64,000 bases of DNA from Nitrosomonas sp. (GTDB lineage Bacteria; Pseudomonadota; Gammaproteobacteria; Burkholderiales; Nitrosomonadaceae): the NCBI GenBank assembly GCA_016710135.1, contig JADJLM010000001.1, positions 1 to 64,000 on the forward strand, read 5' to 3'. The position numbers were made by a program, and so were the translations under genes. This document shows, one piece after another, positions 1 to 9,144 of this stretch. Below the pieces are notes generated by a model that saw nothing but the letters and a program-made list of their open reading frames with translations, ran no database searches and had not been told where the DNA came from. Positions within the stretch are counted from its first letter, which is position 1, and the number at the start of each line of letters is the position of its first letter.

Positions 1-197
1 ATGATATTCATTCGCCGAATATACCGACCGTCAAGTCGATTGTGGCTTTGCTGCAAAATGCGGTACAGCGAATTCCCAAAGAGCGGCTATGGGTTAATCC
101 AGACTGTGGATTAAAGACACGTGGTTGGGAAGAAGTTAAACCAGCATTACATAATATGGTTACTGCTGCATATTTTTGTCGGAATAAGGAACAGTGA
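1..197 (+). CDS. metE: metE C-terminal end (partial, cut by window edge)
   Basis: This is the last 64 codons of cobalamin-independent methionine synthase, which transfers a methyl group from 5-methyltetrahydropteroyltri-L-glutamate to homocysteine. The frame starts at base 3 and ends with TGA at 195-197. The translation carries the family's C-terminal signature: a DIHSPN stretch, then ERLWVNPDCGLKTRGW, whose cysteine is a zinc ligand, and an ALHNMV helix. The 5' part lies outside the window. The last residues (YFCRNKEQ) are less conserved, as is normal for this terminus. Recognition is by motif only; the short length limits certainty a little. Confidence 0.93.
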   Translation, partial: DIHSPNIPTVKSIVALLQNAVQRIPKERLWVNPDCGLKTRGWEEVKPALHNMVTAAYFCRNKEQ

Positions 198-361
198 TAT
201 CAAGGCAAAATACAAAAGAAAACAGTGAAGTACCTTATCTCTCCATGAAAAATATTAGCTTATGGCTTAGCTGCAGGTGTGCTTAAATTTGCGATGCAAC
301 GCCTGACCAGTAGTGGTAGCTTATTTTTTTCATGCCTACTGCTGTAATCAAGCAGATTCAG

Positions 362-379
362 GTAGAATTCTACTGTTAG
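362..379 (+). promoter_or_regulatory. Inverted repeat with adjacent -10-like box
   Basis: GTAGAATTCTAC is a perfect 12-base palindrome at 362-373. It is followed directly by TG and a TTAGAT hexamer that could act as a -10 box, with no good -35 box upstream. A nearly identical arrangement sits in front of the multicopper oxidase gene (26,705-26,727). Bases 198-459 hold no other feature that I can support. The regulator is unknown; calling this an operator or promoter is inference from the shared geometry. Confidence 0.4.
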
Positions 380-459
380 ATCCATGTGATCGACAAAAGT
401 AGGCATACTCTGATAAAACCATCAGGTTATGTTGTGTATCTTATTGGGAGGAAGTGATA

Positions 460-666
460 ATGAAGATTAAATCGGGAATTTTATTTTTAGGTGTGATTGG
501 TTTGAGTATCACATTAATGGGTTGCAGTGGTCCACCAACACCGAGTCCGGCGAATTGTTCAGGAAGAGGTTTGGAAGTTGCTTTGTCTAATTTCCGTGGC
601 GATGAAGTAGCACGGCAAGCTTATATGGATAAATGTGACGAAATCAATGCCGCTGCAGGTAAATAA
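460..666 (+). CDS. Small lipoprotein, 68 aa, unknown function
   Basis: A short secreted lipoprotein. A hydrophobic signal segment is followed by the lipobox LMGC, whose cysteine would be lipidated after signal peptidase II cleavage. This leaves a mature protein of about 46 residues with a Pro-rich start and two more cysteines that could form a disulfide. I place the start at the ATG at 460, because GGGAGG at 446-451 has proper spacing to it; the frame is also open from a GTG at 454. The gene faces ppk2 across a hairpin. I do not recognise the family. The membrane anchoring is well supported; the role is not. Confidence 0.75.
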   Translation: MKIKSGILFLGVIGLSITLMGCSGPPTPSPANCSGRGLEVALSNFRGDEVARQAYMDKCDEINAAAGK

Positions 667-686
667 TTAATCGCACCTGCAAGTTA

Positions 687-712
687 TTCCAGCTACGCTG
701 AAGTAGCTGGAA
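687..712. terminator. Hairpin between convergent genes
   Basis: TTCCAGCTAC (687-696) pairs perfectly with GTAGCTGGAA (703-712) around a 6-base loop. It lies between the stop codons of the converging lipoprotein gene and ppk2, so it may end both transcripts. There is no clear U-tract on either side, so rho-independent action is uncertain. Confidence 0.5.
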
Positions 713-717
713 ACCTA

Positions 718-1872
718 TCACAGCAACGCAATACCGTTATTTCTCTCGCCGCGCTCATAGACGATATGAGCACGACCCACAATTAATGGGTCAAGTGGAC
801 CAATTGCGTCGAGTTTCTTGTTCGAATATGAAAGTCTGTGTAATACATAGCGCATCGCGTTCAACCGCGCTCGTTTTTTGCAGTCCGATTTGATGACTGT
901 CCAAGGTGAATCAGCGGTATCCGTATGAAAAAACATGGCTTCTTTGGCTTTCGTGTAATCATCCCATTTGTCGAGCGAGGCGACATCGATTGAACTGAGC
1001 TTCCATTGCTTGAGGGGGTGCATTTCACGTTCCTTGAATCGGCGCCGCTGTTCCTCGCGGCTCACTGAGAACCAAAATTTAACGAGGTGGATGCCACTTC
1101 GGACAAGATTACGCTCAAAATCAGGTGCTTGCCGCATGAATTCTAAATACGCATCATTAGTGCAAAACTTCATGACACGCTCTACCCCCGCACGATTATA
1201 CCAAGAGCGATCAAACAGAACGATTTCCCCTGCGGTAGGTAAATGCGAAATATAGCGTTGGAAGTACCATTGCCCTCGCTCCACTTCGCTGGGTTTTTCC
1301 AATGCAACCACCCGTGCACCCCGCGGGTTCAGGTGTTCCATGAAACGTTTGATCGTTCCTCCTTTTCCTGCGGCATCACGCCCCTCGAAAAGAATAATGA
1401 CACGCTGCCCCGTTTCTTTGACCCACGCCTGTAGCTTGAGCAGTTCAACTTGCAGATGATATTTCTGCTTCTCATAGGATTTTCTAGAAAGGAGATTCTT
1501 ATAGGGATAACTGCCATCTCGCCAATCATCCGCGAGTTCGTCATCGGCGTTTCGGCGGACTTTCGTCGCGGTATCCCCATGCAGCTCGAGCAAAGCCTTG
1601 CGTAACGCTAGCGCATCATCATGTGAGGCGCCATCGAAGATGGCTTGCAGGGATTGTGGTAACGCTCCCGTATTTTTTCCCGAAAGATGCGCGATGATGT
1701 CTTTAACCGCAACCGCCTTGGATTCTTGCGCTGCCGAAATTCCTTCCTTGACAGCGAAATCTTCAAAGCTTTTATCGCTGTTATCAGGAGCTACATCGCC
1801 TGATGCAGCGCGACGTGGGCGCGTTAATTTTCTAACGACAGCGGTTTCAGTCGGTTTTTTTGCAGTTACCAT
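718..1872 (-). CDS. ppk2: Polyphosphate kinase 2 (PPK2)
   Basis: PPK2 enzymes move phosphate between polyphosphate and nucleoside di- or triphosphates in the cytoplasm. The Walker A motif GRDAAGKGG lies near residues 164-172 and the Walker B-type DRSWYNRAG follows about 55 residues later. The lid region, with FSVSREEQRRRF and a following HPLKQWKLS stretch, is intact. The pattern fits single-domain (class I-like) PPK2. The first 110 or so residues, Lys/Arg- and Ala-rich, extend beyond the usual core of about 260-300 residues. The start is set at 1872, where the reverse strand has GAGGAGA just upstream of ATG; a 13-codon in-frame extension to 1911 lacks such a site. Which nucleotide it prefers cannot be told from the sequence. 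Confidence 0.93.
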   Translation of the reverse strand: MVTAKKPTETAVVRKLTRPRRAASGDVAPDNSDKSFEDFAVKEGISAAQESKAVAVKDIIAHLSGKNTGALPQSLQAIFDGASHDDALALRKALLELHGDTATKVRRNADDELADDWRDGSYPYKNLLSRKSYEKQKYHLQVELLKLQAWVKETGQRVIILFEGRDAAGKGGTIKRFMEHLNPRGARVVALEKPSEVERGQWYFQRYISHLPTAGEIVLFDRSWYNRAGVERVMKFCTNDAYLEFMRQAPDFERNLVRSGIHLVKFWFSVSREEQRRRFKEREMHPLKQWKLSSIDVASLDKWDDYTKAKEAMFFHTDTADSPWTVIKSDCKKRARLNAMRYVLHRLSYSNKKLDAIGPLDPLIVGRAHIVYERGERNNGIALL

Positions 1873-2152
1873 GTTCAATCTCCTCATTTCGGATGGTATA
1901 CAGCTAAACATTGCTTTTGATTGCCTGCAATCATTATAAGATTTTTATACGCATAACAAATAAGAAAAAACGTGTCATTTTGTTAAATTCAGGGAGTTGA
2001 AGCCAAATATTTGTGATTCCAGCGAATTTCAAATTATCATGGCATCCAGGCGTAAAAATACAGGGGTATGACTACATGGTGTTTTGGCAAATAAATAGTA
2101 ACGTTACTGAATGGTAAGGGTAAGTTGCCCGTGAATCGTAACGGAAACAACA

Positions 2153-4132
2153 ATGGCATCCATTAATCTCTTTTTATCAACCGTGAGCGCAGAATTTCGC
2201 AGTTATCGAGATGTGTTGCGGCGCGATCTTGCCCGTCCTAACGTTACCGCCAAAGTGCAGGAAGATTTTATCGTAACTGGTACGGAGACATTGGACATGC
2301 TCGACGATTACATTCGCCAATGCGATGCGGTGATCCATCTAGTCGGTGATATGACTGGCGCTTTTGCGCAAGTACCTTCGTTGGCATGGACTCAATCGCG
2401 CTATCCCGATCTTGCGTAACGCTTGCCACCGCTGGGTCCTTGTTTGCAACCTGGGGCGCCCGCGCTACCCCACACCCAGTGGGAAGTCTGGCTAGCGTTG
2501 TATCATCGCAAACAATTGATTATCGCCTGCCCAGAACCCAATACGCCGCGCGATGCTTCGTATCAAGTGATCGACGAACAGCGTGCGCAGCAGCGGCAAC
2601 ACCTCGAGCACCTAGCTGCTTACGAGCGTTACCCGGTAATATTTTCCAGTGCCGACCGGTTGGCGGTCGAGATCTTGCGTTCAAAACTACCCGATCTACT
2701 TGTTTGTATCGGGCCCTCCCTAAAACTGATCAATCTACCGTTGACCGGCATCGGTACGCTGCTCAAAGGCCGTGATCGCTTACTGGAAAATTTGTAGCAC
2801 AGCCTGGGCAGGATTCCTGCTTCTACCGACACGCCAGCCGTTGCACGTGTGTTGAACGGTCTAGGCGGTGTCGGTAAAACTCGATTGGTAGTGGAATATG
2901 CTTGGCAGCACGTAGACGATTACACCGCATTATTGTTTGTGGTGGCCGATAGTGCTGAAGCGTTGCAACACAACTTGGCGGCACTATGCCGCCCACTCGT
3001 TTTGGAACAACAGCAGGAGGCTGACGAGAGCAAGCAACGCGATGCCGTGCTTGCATGGTTACGACAGCATCCCGGTTGGTTGTTGATTCTCGATAATGCC
3101 GATACCGAACAAGCCGCGACAGCGATCGAAGCATTAGTCCCCCACTTATTGGGTGACCACTTGCAGTCACTACCCGCTTGGCAAACTGGAGCCATCACTT
3201 GCAACCATTATCGGTCGATACCCTGTCACCCGCTGCTGCGACAGAGTTTCTGCTGGCGTGTACGCAAACCAAGCGCCGCCCATTGCTGGACGATCTCACT
3301 CAAGCCAGCATTCTAGCGGATATGCTTGGCAACCTAGCATTGAGACTGGAGTAAGCTGGCGCTTATATCCGTCAGCGCCGTCTAACCTTCGAGGGCTATC
3401 TTCAGCAATGGTATCGCCAGCGTGATACGGTATTGTCTTGGTACGATGCGCGACAAATGCACTATCCGAAAAGTGTCGCGGTAACCTGGCAGACCTCGTT
3501 CGATCAGCTCAGCACTCCCGCCCGGCAGCTATTACAATGCTTAGCTTGGCTCAGCCCTGCACCGGTTCCAGAAACCTTGCTCGAAGTGTCGCTTGTCGAT
3601 AGCGACAACGCAATTGACTTGTTTGCAGCATTAGCCGAGCTGGAATCCTATTCGTTAGTGTCACGTGGTGATAATCCCAGTTTTACCGTGCATCGCTTAG
3701 TGCAAGAAGTCACGCGTCGCTAGCAAAGCGACTTGGAAAATGTGCATCTGAGCGAAGCCTTGTTTTGGTTGGATGCCGCTTTCAGCGGTGACCCGCAAGA
3801 TGTGCGCGATTGGCCACAGTTGAATCCGCTGCTACCACATGCACAGTGTGTGGCTGAATATGCAGATACAGCGAAGATTACGGCACCGACTGCCCAGCTG
3901 TTCAATTAGTTGGGGGTGATGTATTTAACTAAATCTTTATATGGTGAAGCGGAGCCGCTGATGCGCCGTGTATTGATGGTATTTATCGGTAATCTAGGTG
4001 TGCAACACCCAAACTCAGTTACCGTGTTGAATAACTATGCTGTGCTTCTTCACGATTTAGGTAAAAGCAGAGAGCGAAATTAAAGCGCAGTTCGATGCGC
4101 TTGCGCAGTTGCTGCGTAACGATATAGCGTAA
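2153..4132 (+). pseudogene. Decayed DUF4062 / NB-ARC / TPR STAND-type gene
   Basis: The reading frame encodes an N-terminal DUF4062-type domain (FLSTVSAEFRSYRDVL), an NTPase with P-loop GLGGVGKTRL near 2,860-2,890, a Walker B-like WLLILDNAD, winged-helix-like NB-ARC features (SVAVTWQTSFDQLS, VHRLVQEV) and a short TPR tail. Intact relatives are STAND NTPases thought to act in signalling or anti-phage defence. Here the frame is broken by TAA at 2417, TAG at 2795, TAA at 3352, TAG at 3721 and TAG at 3907. It also has a one-base loss near 3,166 and a further shift near 4,077. After each break the protein continues recognisably to TAA at 4130-4132. At least four stops replace an expected glutamine codon, as C-to-T changes would do. 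The TPR region looks short. I judge it non-functional. Confidence 0.85.
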
Positions 4133-4285
4133 AAGCACACTTATCGCGATTAGTTTTGTGACAACCAATCGCAAAATCAGCAATAGTTTTCTTGACAAGA
4201 AATGTGTAAAATCGCCGAGTTAACTGGTTATCCGTTATTAATGCATTACATCTTTACTTATTTAAAATTCTGAGCGATCGATTCA

Positions 4286-5518
4286 GTGGCATTAATTGTT
4301 CAAAAATATGGGGGCACCTCGGTAGGCAACCCTGAGCGCATTAAAAATGTTGCGCAGCGGGTGGCCAAATATTATTCGCAAGGGCATCGTGTTGTTGTCG
4401 TGGTTTCTGCGATGAGCGGGGAAACGAATCGTTTGATTGCGCTGGCCAAGGAGATTCAGAGCAATCCGAATCCAAGGGAGCTGGATGTCATGGTCTCAAC
4501 GGGAGAGCAAGTGACCGTTGCATTGCTTGCCATGGCTTTGATGGAACACAACATCAAAGCGAAGAGCTATACGGGCGGGCAGGTGAGAATCCTTACTGAT
4601 AGCGCCCATACTAAGGCGCGTATTTTGAGGATTGATGAAGAGAAGATCCGCGCTGATCTCCATTCCGGTTATGTTGTGGTTGTAGCTGGCTTCCAAGGAG
4701 TAGATGGAGCCAATAATATTACGACGCTGGGCCGGGGAGGGTCGGATACGACGGGCGTAGCACTTGCGGCAGCGCTTAAGGCGGATGAATGCCAAATATA
4801 CACGGATGTAGATGGGATCTATACGACGGATCCGCGTATCGTACCTGAGGCGAGGAAATTAAAAACGATTACCTTTGAAGAAATGCTAGAAATGGCAAGC
4901 CTCGGGTCAAAAGTATTACAGATTCGTTCAGTTGAGTTCGCGGGGAAATATCGCGTTAAGCTGAGGGTGTTGTCGAGTTTTAAAGAAGAAGGCGAAGGAA
5001 CGCTAATCACGTTTGAGGAAGATAATAATATGGAACAGGCTGTTATTTCAGGGATTGCATTTAATCGTGATGAAGCAAAAATAACAGTTCTTGGCGTGCC
5101 TGACCATCCTGGCATTGCCTACCAGATCTTAGGGCCGATTGCCGATGTCAATATTGATGTTGATATAATTATCCAAAATGTTGGACATGATGGGATGACG
5201 GATTTTTCGTTTACTGTTAATCGCAATGACCTGGCCAATGCAATGGCAATCCTTAAAAATAGTATCTTGCCTCATATTGGCGCACGCGATGTGATTGGTG
5301 GTGATAAAATAGCCAAAGTTTCAATCGTGGGTGTGGGAATGCGTTCTCATGCCGGAATTGCCAGCAAAATGTTTCGAGTGCTTGCTGAAGAAGGAATAAA
5401 CATTCAGATGATTTCGACGTCTGAGATCAAAATTTCGGTTGTGGTCGATGAGAACTATATGGAGTTAGCGGTTAGGGTACTTCATAAAGCGTTTGACCTT
5501 GATCAGGTTGTGCAATAG
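4286..5518 (+). CDS. lysC: Aspartokinase
   Basis: Phosphorylates aspartate with ATP, the first step toward lysine, threonine, methionine and diaminopimelate. The kinase domain opens with KYGGTSVG (residues 7-14) and includes the conserved TTLGRGGSDTT segment. Two ACT-type regulatory units follow from about residue 265, so feedback inhibition by lysine and/or threonine is likely. At 410 residues it has the normal length for the monofunctional enzyme. Translation starts at GTG (4286); the product begins MALIVQKYGG, the usual family start, which decides the codon. No strong Shine-Dalgarno is seen. It stands alone between the decayed NTPase gene and tRNA-Ser. Confidence 0.96.
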   Translation: MALIVQKYGGTSVGNPERIKNVAQRVAKYYSQGHRVVVVVSAMSGETNRLIALAKEIQSNPNPRELDVMVSTGEQVTVALLAMALMEHNIKAKSYTGGQVRILTDSAHTKARILRIDEEKIRADLHSGYVVVVAGFQGVDGANNITTLGRGGSDTTGVALAAALKADECQIYTDVDGIYTTDPRIVPEARKLKTITFEEMLEMASLGSKVLQIRSVEFAGKYRVKLRVLSSFKEEGEGTLITFEEDNNMEQAVISGIAFNRDEAKITVLGVPDHPGIAYQILGPIADVNIDVDIIIQNVGHDGMTDFSFTVNRNDLANAMAILKNSILPHIGARDVIGGDKIAKVSIVGVGMRSHAGIASKMFRVLAEEGINIQMISTSEIKISVVVDENYMELAVRVLHKAFDLDQVVQ

Positions 5519-5544
5519 CAGTTTTGTGTGCTGCTAAGAATCAC

Positions 5545-5636
5545 GGAGAGATGGCCGAGTGGTCGAAGGCGCTCCCCTGCTAAGGGAGTATAGGCTCAAA
5601 AGCTTATCGAGGGTTCGAATCCCTCTCTCTCCGCCA
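5545..5636 (+). tRNA. tRNA-Ser(GCT)
   Basis: A 92-base class II tRNA. Acceptor arms GGAGAGA and TCTCTCC pair, followed by discriminator G and an encoded CCA (5634-5636). The anticodon stem CTCCC/GGGAG encloses loop CTGCTAA with anticodon GCT, reading AGC/AGU. A long variable arm and the GGTTCGAATCC T-arm are present, as expected for serine. tRNA-Ser genes are common integration targets, which may bear on the gene-poor region after it. Confidence 0.97.
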
Positions 5637-6386
5637 GTTAAGCTCCAAACGATACCAAATATCCCCTAAGTAACCTAGCTAAAACCCAATAAATACAAGC
5701 TTCTTAGTCAATATTTGGAAACAGTTGGAAATGTGGGTAACAATTCAAAAAAGTGGGTAGCATTGAGGGTAACTTTTTCTACCCGTATAGAGTTACCCAC
5801 AAATGAAGCTGATAGGCCGATCATAAAGGCTTTGAACCTAAACACCGCTTTAAATTTATTTATCAAACGGAAACGGGGTTATCTCTAGACTTTTCTTTGT
5901 CAGAATCGTGTTATTCCTTTTGCTAGAGAGTAGGAAAACGACCATTTCATTACCTCAGTAGGCCTTCATTCCAGAGATCCCTGAACTTTGAGTTTTCCCA
6001 GCAGCGCATAGCCCATTTTTTTGTGTGGTTTTTTCAACTATGATGGGTCAAGTTGATTGTTAGCTGGTTTGATCATCTGCTAGACGGTGTTGCAGAAATG
6101 ATTCACAACGCGTGCAGTAACTTCCTACGTGAAGTCTGTGAAATTGGCTAAATAGCGCGATTTTGAGCCGGGATTTAGATAAGACCTGATCGGGTTAACG
6201 ATTAAAAAAGGATTTATCCCATACTTATTATCCTATTTAATTCAGCAAAACTGATATACGATAAGTGCCCAGTTTGGCAAATAAAAGATGAGATTTAACA
6301 GTACCGATATTTTTTCACTCGATCGATATGAAGTTAAAAATTTTTATTTTATTAAGAGCACTATAACAAGATGAGTCACATGGACG
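5637..6386. other. 750-bp gene-poor region with GTGGGTA repeats
   Basis: No recognisable gene. Just after the tRNA, GTGGGTAAC (5733-5741), GTGGGTAGC (5753-5761) and AGGGTAAC (5766-5773) are direct near-repeats. GTTACCCAC (5792-5800) is an inverted copy of the first. An open frame of 51 codons (5733-5888, GTG start) overlaps the cluster, but I recognise nothing in it. The rest (about 5,890-6,386) is AT-rich with poly-T stretches. The promoter for the downstream cluster should lie in its 3' part. The position beside a tRNA suggests an old integration scar, but no integrase remains. Confidence 0.45.
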
Positions 6387-7145
6387 ATGCGCTTCTTTGA
6401 GCTATTGAAAATTTATAAAAGGATTAAAGAGATAGTTTCTCAGATAGGCTACTTTAATACGGTATTTTTCCTGGTCCATCGGATTTTCGTAAAGCTATTC
6501 AATGGTAAGCTACGTATACAAAAATACTATTTAACTGCTCAGCCTGTTACTAAACAGGCCTTACTTCCACCCAATAGGGGTAAAAAAATTATGGTAAGAC
6601 AAATAAATCGTGATGACCCTATTGTTGGTACTTTCCCAAGGCCTGATTCAATAATCGAGAATCGCTTTGATAACGGTGCTGTATGCCTGGTCGCCTTCAA
6701 AGAAAATACTTTTGTTGGTTATATTTGGTTTATGTTTGGAGCATATCAAGAAGATGAGGTACGTGCAAAATTTGCTCCATTACCCGACTTGACTACTGTT
6801 TGGGATTTTGATGTTTATGTTCATCCAGATTATCGTTTAGGACATACCTTTTTACGTTTATGGGATGAAGCTAATCGATTCTTGCTCGATAGAAAAATAG
6901 AATGGTCATGTAGTAGAATATCAGCCTTTAATGCACCCTCGATTAATGTTCATAAGAAACTAGGGGCATTAAATCTAGGGCAAGTTATCTTTTTTTGTAT
7001 AGGTGATTGTCAATTAACGCTAGCAACGCTTTTTCCGTACATTCACGTTTCAATACACCTTAATTCGTATCCAACATTTTTCATCGATACACAAAAAAAT
7101 AAAACTATTTTTCCTATGAAACGGAAAGAATCGACAACGGAGTAA
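6387..7145 (+). CDS. GNAT-like acyltransferase, exosortase-A cluster
   Basis: A 252-residue protein with a GNAT-like fold. The core runs from about residue 70 to 210, with the strand segment TVWDFDVYVHPDYRLGHTFL where the acetyl-CoA loop would sit and a C-terminal AFNAPSINVHKKLGAL helix typical of GNATs. The first 45 residues are basic and amphipathic. It is the first gene of a run with only four bases between it and the acyl carrier protein gene, so the two probably act together. It may transfer an acyl group from the carrier protein during polysaccharide or lipid-linked precursor modification; this is inferred from context. The acceptor cannot be predicted. No signal peptide is seen. Confidence 0.7.
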   Translation: MRFFELLKIYKRIKEIVSQIGYFNTVFFLVHRIFVKLFNGKLRIQKYYLTAQPVTKQALLPPNRGKKIMVRQINRDDPIVGTFPRPDSIIENRFDNGAVCLVAFKENTFVGYIWFMFGAYQEDEVRAKFAPLPDLTTVWDFDVYVHPDYRLGHTFLRLWDEANRFLLDRKIEWSCSRISAFNAPSINVHKKLGALNLGQVIFFCIGDCQLTLATLFPYIHVSIHLNSYPTFFIDTQKNKTIFPMKRKESTTE

Positions 7146-7149
7146 ATTT

Positions 7150-7401
7150 ATGCAGCATATTGAAGAAGTTAAAAATATTTTAGTGGATACGCTTAGTCTT
7201 GGTGATAGGAAGCAACAATTGACGGAAGACTCTTATTTGCTTGGTAGTATTCCTGAACTGGATTCGATGGCAGTAGTGAATGTAATTACTGCTATTGAGG
7301 ATTATTACAATATCACGGTTGAGGATGATGAAATTAGCGCAAAAACCTTTGAAACACTTGGCAGTTTAACTCGTTTTATTGAGCAAAAGTTATCTCAATA
7401 A
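7150..7401 (+). CDS. Acyl carrier protein, exosortase-A type
   Basis: An 83-residue acidic four-helix carrier protein. The serine in PELDSMAVVNVI (about residue 38) matches the DSL/DSM motif where 4'-phosphopantetheine is attached. It lies four bases after the GNAT-like gene and seven bases before the hydrolase gene. This order is typical of exosortase-A-associated polysaccharide loci, where a dedicated carrier protein feeds acyl groups into modification reactions. It is distinct from the fatty-acid-synthesis ACP, which is normally next to fabD/fabF. Carrier role: secure. Specific acyl group: unknown. Confidence 0.88.
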   Translation: MQHIEEVKNILVDTLSLGDRKQQLTEDSYLLGSIPELDSMAVVNVITAIEDYYNITVEDDEISAKTFETLGSLTRFIEQKLSQ

Positions 7402-7408
7402 AGTCTCA

Positions 7409-8248
7409 ATGGAGTATTCGATCCGTGCCGAGCCCTTTTTTATAAAAACTGAATTAGGGGAAAGATTTTGTCTCTATTACAGATCAAATCGTAAGAAAAC
7501 GCTGGGTACCTTTATTTATATCCACCCTTTTGCGGAGGAAATGAATAAATCAAGGAGAATGGTTGCTCAGCAGTCTAAAGTGTTTACAGAAAATGGATTT
7601 TCTGTTCTTCAAATCGATTTGTATGGATGTGGTGATAGTAGTGGCGATTTTAAGAATGCGAGCTGGGAAATTTGGAAAAGGGATGTATTTCACGCTGTAA
7701 ATTGGATTAAGCATCACGGACCAACTCCGATTAAACTTTGGGGATTGCGTTTAGGTTGCTTACTTGCATTAGATTTCGTTATTGATACGCAAGAACCACT
7801 TCACGAAATAGTCTTGTGGAATCCATTAATTAATGGAGGTGCTTTTTTAACACAGTTTCTTAGACTAAAAGTGGCTAGCCAATTAACCGGAGATAATACG
7901 AACGAAGGGGCTGGGACGAGTGTTTTGCGTAAAAAAATAATGAATGGTGAAACACTCGAAATTGCTGGCTATGAAATTTCTCCTGTGCTTGCACTCGCAA
8001 TTGATAAGCTAAAACTAAGTGAATTTAAGGTTCCAAATACTAAAATTCACTGGTTTGAGGTAGTGCCTGAAATTGGAAGAACATTATCGCCTGCTGGGAC
8101 AGCTGTTGTTAACACATGGAAACAGCAGAATGTGGCTATTAATTTACAATTAGTCCCCGGGTTAGCATTTTGGGCAACTCAAGAAATCACTGAATGCCCT
8201 GAGCTCATTACATTAACTACAAAACAGCTTTCTAATAATACCGAATGA
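7409..8248 (+). CDS. Exosortase-A system-associated hydrolase 2
   Basis: An alpha/beta-hydrolase of about 279 residues resembling the family named exosortase A system-associated hydrolase 2. The marker segment YIHPFAEEMNKSRRM is present, followed by QIDLYGCGDSSGDF and WGLRLGC in the nucleophile-elbow region. The elbow reads G-L-R-L-G rather than G-x-S-x-G, so a classic catalytic serine is not evident. I chose ATG at 7409, just after the carrier-protein stop; an in-frame TTG at 7379 lies inside the upstream gene. The 3' end overlaps the next gene by four bases (ATGA), suggesting translational coupling. Substrate unknown. Confidence 0.82.
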   Translation: MEYSIRAEPFFIKTELGERFCLYYRSNRKKTLGTFIYIHPFAEEMNKSRRMVAQQSKVFTENGFSVLQIDLYGCGDSSGDFKNASWEIWKRDVFHAVNWIKHHGPTPIKLWGLRLGCLLALDFVIDTQEPLHEIVLWNPLINGGAFLTQFLRLKVASQLTGDNTNEGAGTSVLRKKIMNGETLEIAGYEISPVLALAIDKLKLSEFKVPNTKIHWFEVVPEIGRTLSPAGTAVVNTWKQQNVAINLQLVPGLAFWATQEITECPELITLTTKQLSNNTE

Positions 8249-9144
8249 TGACTTTTTATGAGCAACCATTGAGCTTCTGCTGTCATGATTGCTGGTTATA
8301 CGGAATTCTTAGCACGCCAGTTCAGCCAAGTTCGAGAGGAGTCTTGATTGTTGTAGGTGGTCCTCAATATAGAGTCGGTAGTCATCGTCAATTCACCCTG
8401 CTTGCTCGTTCCCTAGCTGATAACGATATTCCAACTTTACGCTTTGATTATAGAGGAATGGGTGATAGTGATGGCGCCATTCGAACGTTTGAAACGATTG
8501 AAGATGATTTAAAAAGCGCGATTGATCAGTTCTTTATTAACGTACCCTCGCTTAAAGAAGTGTTAATTTGGGGGCTTTGTGATGCAGCATCGGCTGCTTT
8601 GTTTTATGCTCATAAGGATCACAGGATTGCAGGGCTTATTTTAGTGAATCCTTGGGTCAGAACGGAGTTGGGTACCGCAAAAGTATACCTTAAACATTAT
8701 TATTTCTCACGCTTGTTACAGTTAGATTTCTGGAAAAAAATCGTTACGGGACAGTTTAAATTTTCTAACTCCTTCAATTTCATTGCTGAGTTGATCAGAA
8801 AACTCATCACTAAGGAACCTAGGGCAACGAGTACGAAGGAGTTTTTGGCAACTGATTTAACGACACAATCTCTTCAGCAGGGATGTGAGTTGGCATCATT
8901 ACCAGATCGTATGCTAGATGGGCTTAGGCAATTTACCGGTAAAATCTTTGTCATAACGAGTGGAAATGATTTAACTGCCAAGGAGTTTTTAGATTTGATC
9001 AATGGAATGCCGGATTGGAAGCAAACACTAAAATCTAAGCAAGTTACATTTGCGCATCTAAAAAACGCGAATCATACTTTCTCTACTCGAGAGTGGCGTG
9101 ATCAAGTTGCTGCTTGGACAGCTGAGTGGTCTAAATCATGGTAA
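8245..9144 (+). CDS. Exosortase-A system-associated hydrolase 1
   Basis: A second alpha/beta-hydrolase, 299 residues, matching exosortase A system-associated hydrolase 1. Diagnostic segments are VGGPQYRVGSHRQFTLLAR, LRFDYRGMGDSDG and WGLCDAASAALFYA. In the last, cysteine takes the nucleophile position of the usual G-x-S-x-G elbow. A C-terminal NANHTF histidine fits the catalytic triad. It overlaps the preceding hydrolase by four bases and the following glycosyltransferase by seven, so this is one operon. The two hydrolases usually travel as a pair in polysaccharide loci with PEP-CTERM/exosortase systems; their reaction is not established. Confidence 0.87.
   Translation: MMTFYEQPLSFCCHDCWLYGILSTPVQPSSRGVLIVVGGPQYRVGSHRQFTLLARSLADNDIPTLRFDYRGMGDSDGAIRTFETIEDDLKSAIDQFFINVPSLKEVLIWGLCDAASAALFYAHKDHRIAGLILVNPWVRTELGTAKVYLKHYYFSRLLQLDFWKKIVTGQFKFSNSFNFIAELIRKLITKEPRATSTKEFLATDLTTQSLQQGCELASLPDRMLDGLRQFTGKIFVITSGNDLTAKEFLDLINGMPDWKQTLKSKQVTFAHLKNANHTFSTREWRDQVAAWTAEWSKSW

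Noticed and set aside
2153..4132. Reassignment of TAA/TAG to glutamine
   Set aside because: Neighbouring intact genes end with TAA and TAG in the right places, and the gene also has frameshifts. Decay explains it better.
5733..5888. 51-codon open frame after tRNA-Ser
   Set aside because: No ribosome binding site, no recognisable domain, and it overlaps the repeat cluster; too weak for a gene call.
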